A stretch of DNA of 64,000 nucleotides. It comes from Tuctoria greenei. Taxonomy: Eukaryota; Streptophyta; Magnoliopsida; Poales; Poaceae. Where the stretch lies: assembly GCA_036927565.1 (NCBI GenBank), contig JAYESD010000001.1, positions 2,418,001-2,482,000 of the forward strand, in the 5' to 3' direction. Positions within the stretch are counted from its first letter, which is position 1; every line of letters begins with the position of its first letter. Below, in pieces: positions 1-9,145 of this stretch. The position numbers and the translations under genes are program-made. Under the pieces are notes generated by a model, which worked only from the letters and a program-made list of their open reading frames with translations, searched no databases and was not told the DNA's origin.

Positions 1-1560
1 TCGGAAGACCGTGGGCTCCTCCTCTATCACCTTGAGCATCTCCGGCGTCACGTGCACGTACACCACCCAGTCGCCGTCCCCGCGCGCGCTCGGCATCGGC
101 ATCACGTACCCGCAATCGCCAGGCCACGGGAAGTGGTACGAGGCGAACGCTGGTGGGCCCGTCCCGAAGTCTGCCTTGCCCACCGGGAAGCCCATCCCCG
201 ACGACACGATGCATGCCATTGCTTCGGGCCCGCCGGTGCCACCCAGGTACGCCCTCGCGACGGCCGGCTTCGGCCGGAGCGCCTCCACCCAGTCGACGAG
301 CCCACGGAAGTGCTCGCCGGTCGCGGCCTCCGCTACCCACCGGTGCACGTCGTCCGCCACGTCGGGGAGCGCCATGCCGCGGAGGTCGTCGGAGCTGATG
401 ACGCCGTACGGTACGGTGAGCACGTTGCCGAAGTACGCCCTCATGGCACCGCTGTCCGGGAACAGGCGGCGGCGCCCGTCCACGACCATGCCCATGCAGC
501 ATGGCTGGCGCGGGGAGGTGGCCGCCCTGGAGCAGAGCTGCCACAGGTGGGCGGTGAACGCCTCCATCTTCGTGCGTCCCGGCCCCGCCGAAGCCTGCAG
601 CGCGGCGATGTCGGCGGCGGCGATGCGATAGATCCGGTTGATCGAGCCGGCTTTTTCATCATCAGGGGCTGGTGGCGGCGGAGCAGCGCCGCGAGGGGCG
701 AAGAGGAGGTCAATGAAGGCGTTGGTGGACGCCGCGCGCGGTGATGGGTCGCGCGGGGCAACCACGGAGCGGCAGAACGACGGACCCGGCGGTGCGGAGT
801 TGACGCGGGCGGCCGCAGCGGCCCACGCGAGGACGAACATATTGAAGGAGTAGGCGTCGCAGACACGGTGGTCGAAAGTGCAGCCAATGACGGCACCGTC
901 GCACCGGAACCTGGTTACCTACGTGGATGGGACATGCATGCAACACCCAGAGACACGTCATCATGAAAGTTACTGCTGCTTTTGTATAGCTAATAGTAGT
1001 AGTATGGCAGTAACTTTTTTCCTCGTTGGGGAGGATTTCACCCTTTTTTACCTTGAAATTCACATGCTTTGACATGTCATACCACTTTGGTGTTATTGTG
1101 ATCTGGATTTATCTCGGGCCAGATAGATGATGCTTACCTGAACTGCCATTACGCCGGCTTTCTTGGCGGGCACCATCTTCTCGACGCCCTCATCCACGAG
1201 GCCCAGCCGGAGGTCTCGCAGCACGGCACCTTCGACGCTCGCCTCGGTGAAGTCCACGCCACGGCCGTTGCACATGAGCTCCGGCTCGCCGTCGCCGTTG
1301 GCCACCACCTCCCCGGCCAGCGGGTAGTACGCCACCAGCGTCTTGGCCAGCGCCTCCTTGAGCACGGCAGCCGTGGGCGCCGGGTCGGGGTAGCAGAAAA
1401 AGAGGCTGACGTCGAGCGGCGGCAGGAGCAGGTCCAGGTTGGATAACGGCAGCAGGTGTTCCTGCAGCGGAAGCGGCGGCGCCACCGTCATCGTCGTTGC
1501 CGACGCGACGGTTACCTTGTTGCCGCCGGCATGCTCCTCCTTGGTTGTGTCGTTCACCAT
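1..1560 (-). CDS. BAHD acyltransferase paralog 1 (3' end outside window)
   Basis: Acyl-CoA-dependent O- or N-acyltransferase of the BAHD family, expected to be a soluble cytosolic enzyme of specialised metabolism. Exon 1 is 1138-1560 (141 codons, starts MVNDTTKEEH). The intron is 919-1137 (CAG/GTAAG donor, TAG acceptor, phase 0). Exon 2 runs from 918 through the window edge with no stop in that frame. The catalytic HxxxD is present as HRVCD (856-870), as is the conserved AYFGN stretch. The C-terminal structural motif usually written DFGWG reads DFGTG here (157-171), as in paralog 2. The last residues and stop codon lie outside the window. N-terminal wording (PLSNLDLLLPPLDV) resembles grass proteins often annotated as coniferyl alcohol or shikimate hydroxycinnamoyltransferase-like, but the acyl donor and acceptor cannot be read from sequence. 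Confidence 0.93.
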
Positions 1561-2221
1561 ATCTTTGCCTACGTTTTCTGAAATGTGTGCAGGGTACTGA
1601 CTATCGATGACAACTGAGGAAATGGGAAACTTGGATCTTCGTGTTTCAAGGTGCCCTGTCCATCCGTATTTAAGGAAGGCGTTACGTTGATTAATTGGAT
1701 CGCAAATTCTTTATCTGAAAAATATACATTGCAAATTCTTTAATTGGAAAAACATTGCAAGTCGACTTCTAGCCCTCGATTATTTTTGCGTTTAATTTTC
1801 GTCCCCATCTCTTCTCTTCAATAACAGACAAGAGTGGTCCCTCAACTATCAGCACCAGTGCAAACTATGTACACGTCCTTGGCTGTTTTCCTTTGGTGGT
1901 TTTGCACGCCTACTTTGCCGCCCAGGCTCCGACGTCGTGGTTACCCTGCCGACTCGTGTCCCTTCCTCTCATGACGCGCCACCCAACGATGCTCCCTTCA
2001 TCGTCGACGCAGGCGGCGCCATTTGGCTGCCCGTGCTCCTCGTCTCTTCTCTCCGCTCAAATCAGGTCATGAGCCTGAGAAGCAAACGCCGGCCACTGCT
2101 GCGCCTCATGCATGCATGTTCCGGTGGGTCTTCATTCTTAATTCGGGAATACTAGTTTGCACCTGACTGCAGGCGACAGCAGATTTCAGGCCAGCGTTAC
2201 TGTTTTTTCTAATTATTAGTC
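1561..2221. other. Intergenic, BAHD-1 upstream region
   Basis: Contains the presumed 5' leader and promoter of BAHD-1. From about 1760 on there is a mixed-composition stretch with no convincing gene; short open frames here lack codon bias or recognisable domains. Confidence 0.5.
1666..1673 (-). promoter_or_regulatory. TATA-like box of BAHD paralog 1
   Basis: TTAAATAC on the minus strand lies about 105 nt upstream of the BAHD-1 start codon, a plausible position for a plant TATA box with a leader of about 75 nt. The assignment rests on position and composition only. Confidence 0.4.
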
Positions 2222-2403
2222 CATAATTTGTAAGGGTCATGTTAATTGTAAAATAATCAAATAAAATAATTTTATAATTGATTAACTTATAAAATTAATG
2301 ATAATGATTAATTATAAAGATTAGTGGTTAATGCTAGTAATTAGCTGGTAATTACTCGATGATTGGATTTTTTTTCAAATTTCGGGCATTTGAAATTTAG
2401 ACA
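2222..2403 (+). repeat. AT-rich dispersed repeat, copy 1
   Basis: Shares an ordered run of motifs (GTTAATTGTAAAATAATCAAA, TTATAATTGATTAACTTATAA, GATTAGTGGTTAATGCTAGT, TGAAATTTAGAC) with copies near 4068-4252 (same orientation) and 5046-5222 (opposite orientation). It is a non-coding, MITE-like family, but I cannot define terminal inverted repeats or target duplications and leave the superfamily open. Confidence 0.6.
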
Positions 2404-4067
2404 ACCCTTTTTAATTTACCAGACAGCTATTTCTTCCTCGTTTCAGATGTTTGAGTGCTTAATTCTTCTGGTTATCACTGTCATTATACATGTGGTCTGG
2501 GAATTATTGGCTCCCGTGGTACTAGTGATGAACAAATTTTGGTCAGAGTTTGAGACTTTGACCGATGATCGCATGGGCTAGGTGAATTGTATCGCGAGGT
2601 GAGACGGATCGACGGCTTTGTCAGCTCCGTGGTTGGTTTCTAAGAAAACTGAACTTTAGCCGCCAGCCGGCGTCGAATAAACATGAACAGTACCGGGAGT
2701 AGTTGTGCTGACAAATACTGTAACCATCCTCGTATGCAGATGATACTGACGTGAAATTCTCGCCCTCAGCAACAGGAGACGTTCAGAGCTTTCACGGGAC
2801 GAAGAGATAAATTGTACCAGAATGAGACATGTCATTGTTTCAGACAAGAAGACGATGAATTTCACTGCTAATAAGAGCTAGCCAAATATTACGTCCGACA
2901 ATGAAAAGATGAGACAAGTCATTAGCAGCACAGCAGCAGCATCAGATTGAACAGCAGCATAGCAGGTCAAGCTGCTAAGAGCCAGTTATTGTCACGTCAT
3001 ACAATGAAAGATTACTACGTAAGGGCTCTTTGGTCGGCAACCTAATTATATTAATCGTGCCGCTGCCGCAGGCACAGGCACCTAAGGTTAGGCATATTGT
3101 AGTGCAGTCGTTTGGTTGGAAAGTAAGCTTAATTAATACTAGTCGGCTGCAGACGATTCCTAGTCAAATTTGGAGCCGTGCCGCAGAAATTTCCACTGCA
3201 TGCAATCGTGTGGCGTGGGAGAAGACCTCCAAGGTCCTTTGGCGTGTCATGCACTCTCATGCATGACGCAGAAGATTCCCCCGCCTGCTCCGTCCGTGAA
3301 GTCACCTCCTTTCCCTTTCATTCATACGACTATTCTCACTTAGAATCTGAGTCGGTACTGTATGCCGCACTTCGTAAAGACAAGACCTAGATGCATGGTG
3401 ATGATTATGATACTTTTCATATCGCAACTTGATCTATCACTTGTCAAACTGGTGCCAAACGGTCAAAACGCAGCAAAGTCGTCTTGTTATTACATACAAT
3501 AAGCCAAAAAATCCCAAGAGTCGTCTATATCAGTCAACTGAACAACTTAACTACTACCTCCACATTGCTATCACTTCAGAAATTTCTACCTGCACCTGCA
3601 CCTGCCCCTGATCCTGCTCCTGCTTCTGCTCCTCAGCTGGGACTGGCTAGTGAATAAAAAAGGAGCTAGCTAGGAAATAATGTTCCACAGCAGCCGGGCA
3701 CTGTTAGCTGCTGACCTCGACCTCCAGTTACGTCCAGTTTCATCGTATATCGGCGAAGTTTATTAATCCGAGAAACAGGAATAGTTGCATCACACGACGA
3801 CGACGACCTACAGAATCCACATAGTATACGCTATCTTTTGGAACAAGTAGACGGTCAAAAACATCTGCTGTTCGAGTACGTGTATATACTTCCTCCCTAA
3901 ACCCTAAATAAAATAAAAGGGGGGGGGGGGTAATTAATTTGGCGGAAAGATTATCTATCAGATGCTTGAACCGACGCCTGACTTCAGGCAACGCGCGGCT
4001 ATCTGCCCCAGGTGCGCAGCAGGTAAGGTAAGCTGTTTTTTTTTTAAAAAAAAAATTGTTAATTGTA
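2404..4067. other. Intergenic, no gene recognised
   Basis: No open frame with recognisable protein features. Contains a run of 11 G near 3919 and AT-rich patches. Nothing else supportable is seen. Confidence 0.5.
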
Positions 4068-4252
4068 CTTTGTAATTTTATAGGATTATGTTAATTGTAA
4101 AATGATCAAATAAAAAATTTATAATTGATTAACCTATAAATTTAAGGAGTTAATGATTAATTACAATGATTAGTGGTTAATAGTAGTAATTAACTGCTAA
4201 TTATCCGGTGCTTGAAATTTTCTTAAATTTCAGATACGTGAAATTTAAACAG
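4068..4252 (+). repeat. AT-rich dispersed repeat, copy 2
   Basis: Second copy of the family described at 2222-2403, same orientation, ending in GAAATTTAAACAGCC. The core motifs are in the same order with small indels. Confidence 0.6.
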
Positions 4253-4768
4253 CCTCTTAATTAGAGGCAGGGTTGAATGGGAGGGGTACGTATCTTGGTA
4301 AAATTTAGCTCTATCCAGCTGCGAGGCTAATCTGGTCGCAGCTGGCAACTTGGACGACTGGGATAAAATAATTCGATGGAGCCTCAATAAACTGGAGAAC
4401 ATATCAGCCGCCGGCTGGAACGCATCTCTTTTGGGGCGTCGAAGTCGTATTAAACAACCATCAACGACTTCAACGCCCCAAAAGAAAGCAGCAAAGTCAC
4501 TGGTGGCGTTGTTAGTTTGCTGGATCATTTGAAGGGAAAGGAATCAAAGAGTTTTCCAAAACACTCGGCACAACCCAAGTCAGATTGCGCACGAAGTTAA
4601 AGACTTAGTGCTACTCTAGGGATTAGCAGGAGCAAGACATCTAGGGACGATCCACCGCGCCCTAACTGTCATGTTTCCTTCATTTTATTTTTTTTTTATT
4701 CTCCTAACTTTCCATTCGCCTTATATGAATGAAGCCGAACTCTTGTTCGCGAGACTTTCGAAAAAAAG
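4253..4768. other. Intergenic, no gene recognised
   Basis: Contains a pair of inverted 15-mers (TTGGGGCGTCGAAGT near 4431 and ACTTCAACGCCCCAA near 4468) that could fold into an imperfect stem. No coding feature is supportable. Confidence 0.4.
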
Positions 4769-4770
4769 TA

Positions 4771-4850
4771 CTCCCTCCTTTCTCAAAAGATTGTCACCTT
4801 CTAGTACATTTTTGTACTAGAAGGTGACAATCTTTTGAGAAAAGAGGGAG
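4771..4850. mobile_element. 80-bp Stowaway-like hairpin MITE
   Basis: Nearly perfect palindrome with CTCCCTCC ends (left CTCCCTCCTTTCTCAAAAG, right its complement with one mismatch), arms of about 38 nt and a loop of a few T, flanked by TA on both sides (4769-4770 and 4851-4852). The TA duplication and CTCCCTCC terminus are those of Stowaway (Tc1/mariner-type) MITEs of grasses. Confidence 0.8.
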
Positions 4851-5045
4851 TATTAATTTAAGCCTTGAGCAACCTTGGCGTTTGGCGTCTACTGTTCAAA
4901 CGTAAGAGAGGGATAATGCCATTCGAGTTGATCCGGAATCTAATGGTTGGTATATTTGATATACGCAAGAGTAGGTTGCGGAAATGGACCATCGATAACG
5001 ATACCAGCTAGCATGGGGCATCCATTCCATAAATAAATGGAGGTG

Positions 5046-5222
5046 TCTAAATTTCAGATGTCTGAAATATAAGAAAATTTCAGACACCGAGTAATTAACA
5101 ATTAATTACTAGCATTAATTACTAATTATTAATACTTAATTCTATAGGTTAATCAATCACAAATTTTCTTGTTTGATTGTTTTACAATTAATATAATCTT
5201 ACAAAAATACATATTATAATTA
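5046..5222 (-). repeat. AT-rich dispersed repeat, copy 3 (inverted)
   Basis: Reverse-complement copy of the family at 2222-2403. The CTGAAATTT end carries an additional small inverted repeat (GTGTCTGAAATTTTC / GATGTCTGAAAT), which might be the terminal structure of the element. Confidence 0.6.
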
Positions 5223-5914
5223 ACAAAATTAAAAAAGAATTTACATCACTGCTGCCCGCACCCACGGGAGAGGCGCGCGTCGACTGACCCCAGTCCTGAA
5301 GAATAGTATTTCCGTAAATAAATTCATGCATGTAATAGATTATCGCACAGAAACTAAATTTATGAATAAGGAGGTCACAATGTGCACCACCCAGCCACCC
5401 ATGCATCGAAGTCGTACGTGTACGGGACTAGCTAGGTGCAAATGATGTGATTTTTTTGCTGCTGATTGGCCAGGTTGCTGCAGTTATGGTGGATGGTGTT
5501 TATTGTATGGTTAGGGTGCTTTCAAAGTACGCACTTGTTGATAGACGTATATTTGTATGCTTTAAAGAAGGCTAATATTTTTGTACAAATTCAATTGATT
5601 CTGGGATCATCGTAACCCACTTCGTGATTTGTTTGGGAGCCATGGCTTCTCAGCTTGTGTGCGAGCACCGCGTCATGGGCTGATTTTTTTTCTCCATCTG
5701 TGGGCTTCTGTTCTGTTGTGTCCCCATTTCCGATCCGTTTGTGCTGTCCGGGCTGAGGGGCGCCACACTGCCCAAGGTTGAAGGAGGAGGGTACGTGGGC
5801 TAATGTGTGGTTAGGCACAATAGCCACATTAGGTCTCATGGAGTACTTATTGGTTTTCAGTAACAACAAAGTTACCAACAGGACAACTCGTGACAGCATA
5901 GTACTCCATGTATA
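5223..5914. other. Intergenic, no gene recognised
   Basis: A 110-codon minus-strand open frame (5591-5923) crosses the MULE boundary and its 10-bp target duplication, so it is not an ancestral gene. Nothing else is supported. Confidence 0.45.
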
Positions 5915-5924
5915 TGCACACATC
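5915..5924. repeat. Target-site duplication of the MULE, left copy
   Basis: TGCACACATC directly before the left inverted terminus; the identical 10 bp follow the right terminus at 47634-47643. MULEs usually duplicate 8-11 bp, most often 9. Confidence 0.85.
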
Positions 5925-6018
5925 GAATTTTTTTATTAATATACCTTTTAAAAAATTATTTATAATAAATAACCCACGGATTCCAAAATTTGCCAAAATG
6001 ATCCACCGTCGTATGTGC
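5925..6018 (+). repeat. MULE left terminal inverted repeat
   Basis: Pairs with the reverse complement of about 47540-47633. Identity is high up to the first CGTATG dyad, after which the two sides share only the repeated dyad motif. Confidence 0.85.
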
Positions 6019-6180
6019 CGCATACGAAATTCGAAATGCAGATCCACACGATGCCACGTCAGAAGACATATGCCACGGATATGCCACGGTGGCGTTTAAG
6101 GGCACACACGCATTTCGTACGTACCCCATACGACGTGAACAGTACCGTCGTATGGGGCACGTGCGAAATGCGTGCGTGCC
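6010..6180. repeat. MULE left subterminal palindromic repeats
   Basis: Imperfect dyads built on CGTATG..CATACG recur just inside the left terminus (near 6010, 6118 and 6146), followed by GAAATGCG. The right side has at least five related units (47350-47545). Subterminal repeats are typical transposase-binding sites in DNA transposons; that role here is inference. Confidence 0.6.
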
Positions 6181-6189
6181 CTAACCCTA

Positions 6190-6874
6190 GCTCGTGTTGA
6201 ACCATCTTGTAATGGATTTTAGTCAAAGTTTTAAAATATTTGTAGACCGATTTGCTAAAAACTTCTAAAGTAGAAAATAGAATATACATTGCGAAGTTTT
6301 GAAATCAATGAACTTTATCTATGTTTAGTATGTAGAAACTAGAGTAATTGTATGTGTTATTAGGCAATACAATCACGTTTCTGCACATTTGTAAAATGTA
6401 TTCAGTTTTAGTTTTTTGTTTACAAATATTTGTAGTTAGAATCGACATAAATGTTCATAAAGCTTATTGTAATATAAGTTTTGTTGAGTATAAAAAATAA
6501 TTTATGAATATAATTTATGAGAGTTTAATGGGAGTATCAATTTTTTTAAAATCCTATAGCGATAACAAATGCATAGTTTAGAAAATTATACAATTAATGT
6601 ATAAATTTATACAAATGCATATTAATTGAAGATAATTAATTGTAAGCTCGGCGGTTGTTACATGAAATGAAATTACGTAGTTCCGAAAGTATGTGCATGT
6701 TGTTTACCAGTCTACTACTACGGTACATGAGGCAAAACATAAGTGCACATATTTCTGGAAGAAAATGTAAAATAGGTGATACAAATGGCGTGTGTACGAC
6801 GCACTAAAGATGCGTCGATCTAATCCTAACACGCCTTAGTTGAATTAAACGCTGAGCATACATTACCCAAATTG
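6190..6874. other. MULE interior, AT-rich, no gene seen
   Basis: AT-rich interval between the left subterminal repeats and the GRF-like gene. It probably holds the 3' untranslated region of that gene. No other structure is seen. Confidence 0.5.
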
Positions 6875-7517
6875 CTACTGAGTGCAACGGGGGTATTTTC
6901 CCTTACGCAAAGCATCCAGACCGGCTTCTTTTGCGCGACGAGCTCTCTCGCGCATGCGTTCTCGCTCAGCCTCTCGTGCTTGTGCTGCGACGCGTTCCTC
7001 CTCTGCAGCTTTGCGATCACACACTGCTCTCCATTGTCGAATTTCTTCTTGCCTCTTGCGACGACGCTCCTCCTGTGCAGCTCTATTCCTCCTCTCTTGT
7101 TCTATTCTTTCATCCCACTCTCTTTCTTCTTTGAACTTCCAATATGCAAGTCGAGCCATTCTCTCAACCTCTGCGGCGTCTTCTGCCGATTGTTCCTGGT
7201 CGATGTAGTTCCTAAAGTCGCATAGAGGTGGCGGCGACTGCACAAGTGTTTGTCCAAAATATTAGATTCTATAGCATACATAAAACATAAATAATGTTGC
7301 ATATTACCTGTTTCCTACCACCTGGAAGAAATGGGCACGTCCTGTGAGGAGGATCGTACTCGTAGTTGTTGCACATCCAAAGCCGGCAACCATATGAGTA
7401 ACCAGGTCGAAGATCTCTTACAAACCTACAATCAGTGCCAAAGAAACACATCGGAGGTTGCAATCCCTCAGGGATTGGAACCTTTTCTCTATTTGTGAGT
7501 GGTGAGTTCTCGTCCAT
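6875..7517 (-). CDS. MULE-borne GRF-like zinc-finger/coiled-coil protein, two exons
   Basis: Exon 1 is 7308-7517 (70 codons, starts MDENSPLTNREKV), with donor CAG/GTAAT. Exon 2 is 6875-7237 (120 codons plus stop), with acceptor TGCAG, phase 0, giving 190 aa. The first 80 residues carry Cys and His in a pattern like a GRF-type zinc finger (MCFFGTDC, then CRLWMC, CPF, then SPPPLCDFRNYID across the splice). The rest is a highly charged Arg/Glu helix likely to form a coiled coil. It lies downstream of the transposase remnant in the same orientation inside the MULE, like the second gene of some autonomous Mutator elements. I do not know its function. GRF-like modules are generally associated with nucleic-acid binding. 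Confidence 0.65.
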
Positions 7518-7578
7518 GGTAGTGAAGTATATAGAATAATTGTTGGTAGTGCGTGGTGAATCTGTTACCGGGGTGAGT

Positions 7579-7586
7579 GTTATATA
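7579..7586 (-). promoter_or_regulatory. TATA box of the MULE GRF-like gene
   Basis: TATATAAC on the minus strand, 62 nt upstream of the start codon. It lies just 25 bp from the copia insertion, which separates the gene from its natural upstream sequence. Confidence 0.5.
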
Positions 7587-7615
7587 GACGAGCGGATGAT
7601 GGTGTATGGACCTAG

Positions 7616-7780
7616 TGAAAGTGCATCTAGGTTCCCCGTGGGTTTTGGATGATTGATGACGACAATTAAGTCGCTAATGAGCTCAATTGATCTTAGCACA
7701 GGTGTGGACTCGATCGGAGACGCAAACCCTCAAAAAGGAAAAGGAAGGAAACGGAGTCGACTCGAAGCGTAGAAACTAGG
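7616..7780 (+). repeat. Copia 5' LTR, first fragment
   Basis: Begins TGAAAGTGCATCTAGG. Cut after ...GTAGAAACTAGG by gypsy A; the matching uninterrupted sequence lies near 31096 in the 3' LTR. Confidence 0.93.
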
Positions 7781-8615
7781 TGTCGACTGTTGGAGTCGGC
7801 AGATCCCCTGACACTATGAAAGTGTTTGAAGGAGTTTGTGGTTCGGTTTGGGCGCGCGAAGATCTAAGAAAGTGAAATGCGATTTGGACACGAATGACGC
7901 AGTGGTTTACGTGGTTCGGGCCGCCTGAGCGTAATACCCTACTCCACGGGTGTGTGTGTGTGTTGTATTAACTTGTGAGTTTGAGTGTGTTTGAGTGTTC
8001 TCCCTCTCGTGTATCGTCGGTTTGTCCTTTTATAACATAAGGACAAACCGTTACAAGTCAGCCTGGCCCGACATGTGGCCCTGGCGGTTATTAGTATTGA
8101 TACACGAGATTAATTGTTGTTAATAACCCTGTAACGGCTCCGACAGTGCCGTTACAGGTGTTAAGATCGTCCGATTAATTATCATTAACGTGGAATTAAT
8201 GGTAATTAATCGGGTCTTGAAGTCTGCGGCTGTCCTTTGGAGATCCGGAGCCGTTACAACGTTTCCCGGGGGTTTTAAGCAGCTAGCTCCGACGTATGGA
8301 CACGTGGCAGCTCCGGAGCTTGCTTGGGAGAAGCGGGAAGCTCCGGGGTGGCCTGGCACGTGTCAGGTCCGGAGCTTCTCTCGGTCAGGGGTTACCTCCG
8401 GAGGTGCCGTTTCAGTACCTAGCCCGGAGCTTCACCCTTGTGGGTAATAACTCCGGTCTGTCAGTACACGTGGCAACCTAGAGGTCAACCATGTTGGAGA
8501 AGCGGGTCCGGTCACGTCTGGCGAGTGGGCCCCCGAGGGTCTTCAATTTGAGTAGGTGTCCTTCCCTTGAGATCTTTGTAACCTCAGGGGGTGTATGGTT
8601 TTTAGGGTACCGACA
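7781..8615 (-). repeat. Gypsy A LTR (3' LTR in gag-pol sense)
   Basis: 835 bp. Starts TGTCGACTGTTGGAG and ends GGTACCGACA on the plus strand. Four substitutions separate it from 19864-20698. The adjacent GTGGCCCCCTGG reads on the minus strand as a G-rich, PPT-like tract. Confidence 0.95.
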
Positions 8616-9145
8616 GTGGCCCCCTGGACCTACCTCCGGGGAAGGCCAACGGGATGAAGTCATTCCGCCGGAGGTGGGTCCATACTTGCGACTCTTGAAC
8701 TGGGTCTTCAAGGGTCTTCGGAGGTGCCTTTGGCGGGGCTTTACGGTTGAGTCCCGATGCGTGGTGCACCTCAGGCGGCAGATAAGATCTTTGACGTGCG
8801 GATCTCTCGCAATTGAAGGTCGCCGGTTCCCGATACGAAAACCGTATCGGTTCCGCGCGCCTTGTCAGTCCGCCGCCTTTGGGTTTCCCGCCTCGTGATG
8901 ACAACTGTTCGCCTGGGTAAGAACCTCGACTTGATCGTCAGGGTGGTCCCGGGCCCTCTTGTCATCGGCTGGGTTGAATTCTTGAGTAGTATGCTTGACT
9001 CCCCTGCAGTTTCCATCCAAGCGTTGCGAGGGCTTACTTAAGAAGGAAAGCGCACCGTCGGGAGTTCTTTACGCTTTCCATCTGTTCTTGCGCTCAAACT
9101 CCCAACTCGTGCTTTGCTTCTCTTCTCTCGCCTAGCTGTGCTGCG
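8616..9145 (+). other. Gypsy A spacer upstream of the antisense gene
   Basis: 530-bp non-coding spacer, equally long in element C and 10 bp shorter in B, ending in a pyrimidine-rich leader. The sequence is conserved among the three copies, including ACTTAAGAAGGAAAG, so promoter or leader elements of the plus-strand gene may lie here. No TATA box is obvious. Confidence 0.45.

Noticed and set aside
52..744. Plus-strand frames across BAHD-1 (and across BAHD-2 and BAHD-3)
   Set aside because: GC-rich shadows of the minus-strand BAHD exons, which have the conserved motifs and correct splice sites.
3030..3160. GGGCTCTTTGGTCGG and CGTTTGGTTGG as possible ends of a small PIF-type MITE
   Set aside because: The two motifs are in the same orientation rather than inverted and have no convincing 3-bp duplication.
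5591..5923. 110-codon minus-strand frame ending at the MULE border
   Set aside because: Its start lies in the MULE target duplication and composition is not gene-like; no homology recognised.
7611..7780. Copia TSD CCTAG and gypsy A TSD CTAGG are reverse complements
   Set aside because: Five-base coincidence; gypsy B used GCCGG, so there is no evidence for a shared target motif.
8120..8447. Open frames of 79-135 codons repeated in each gypsy LTR (also near 20,203, 32,000 and 55,386)
   Set aside because: They recur because LTRs recur. They lie in non-coding LTR sequence, on both strands, with no recognisable domain.
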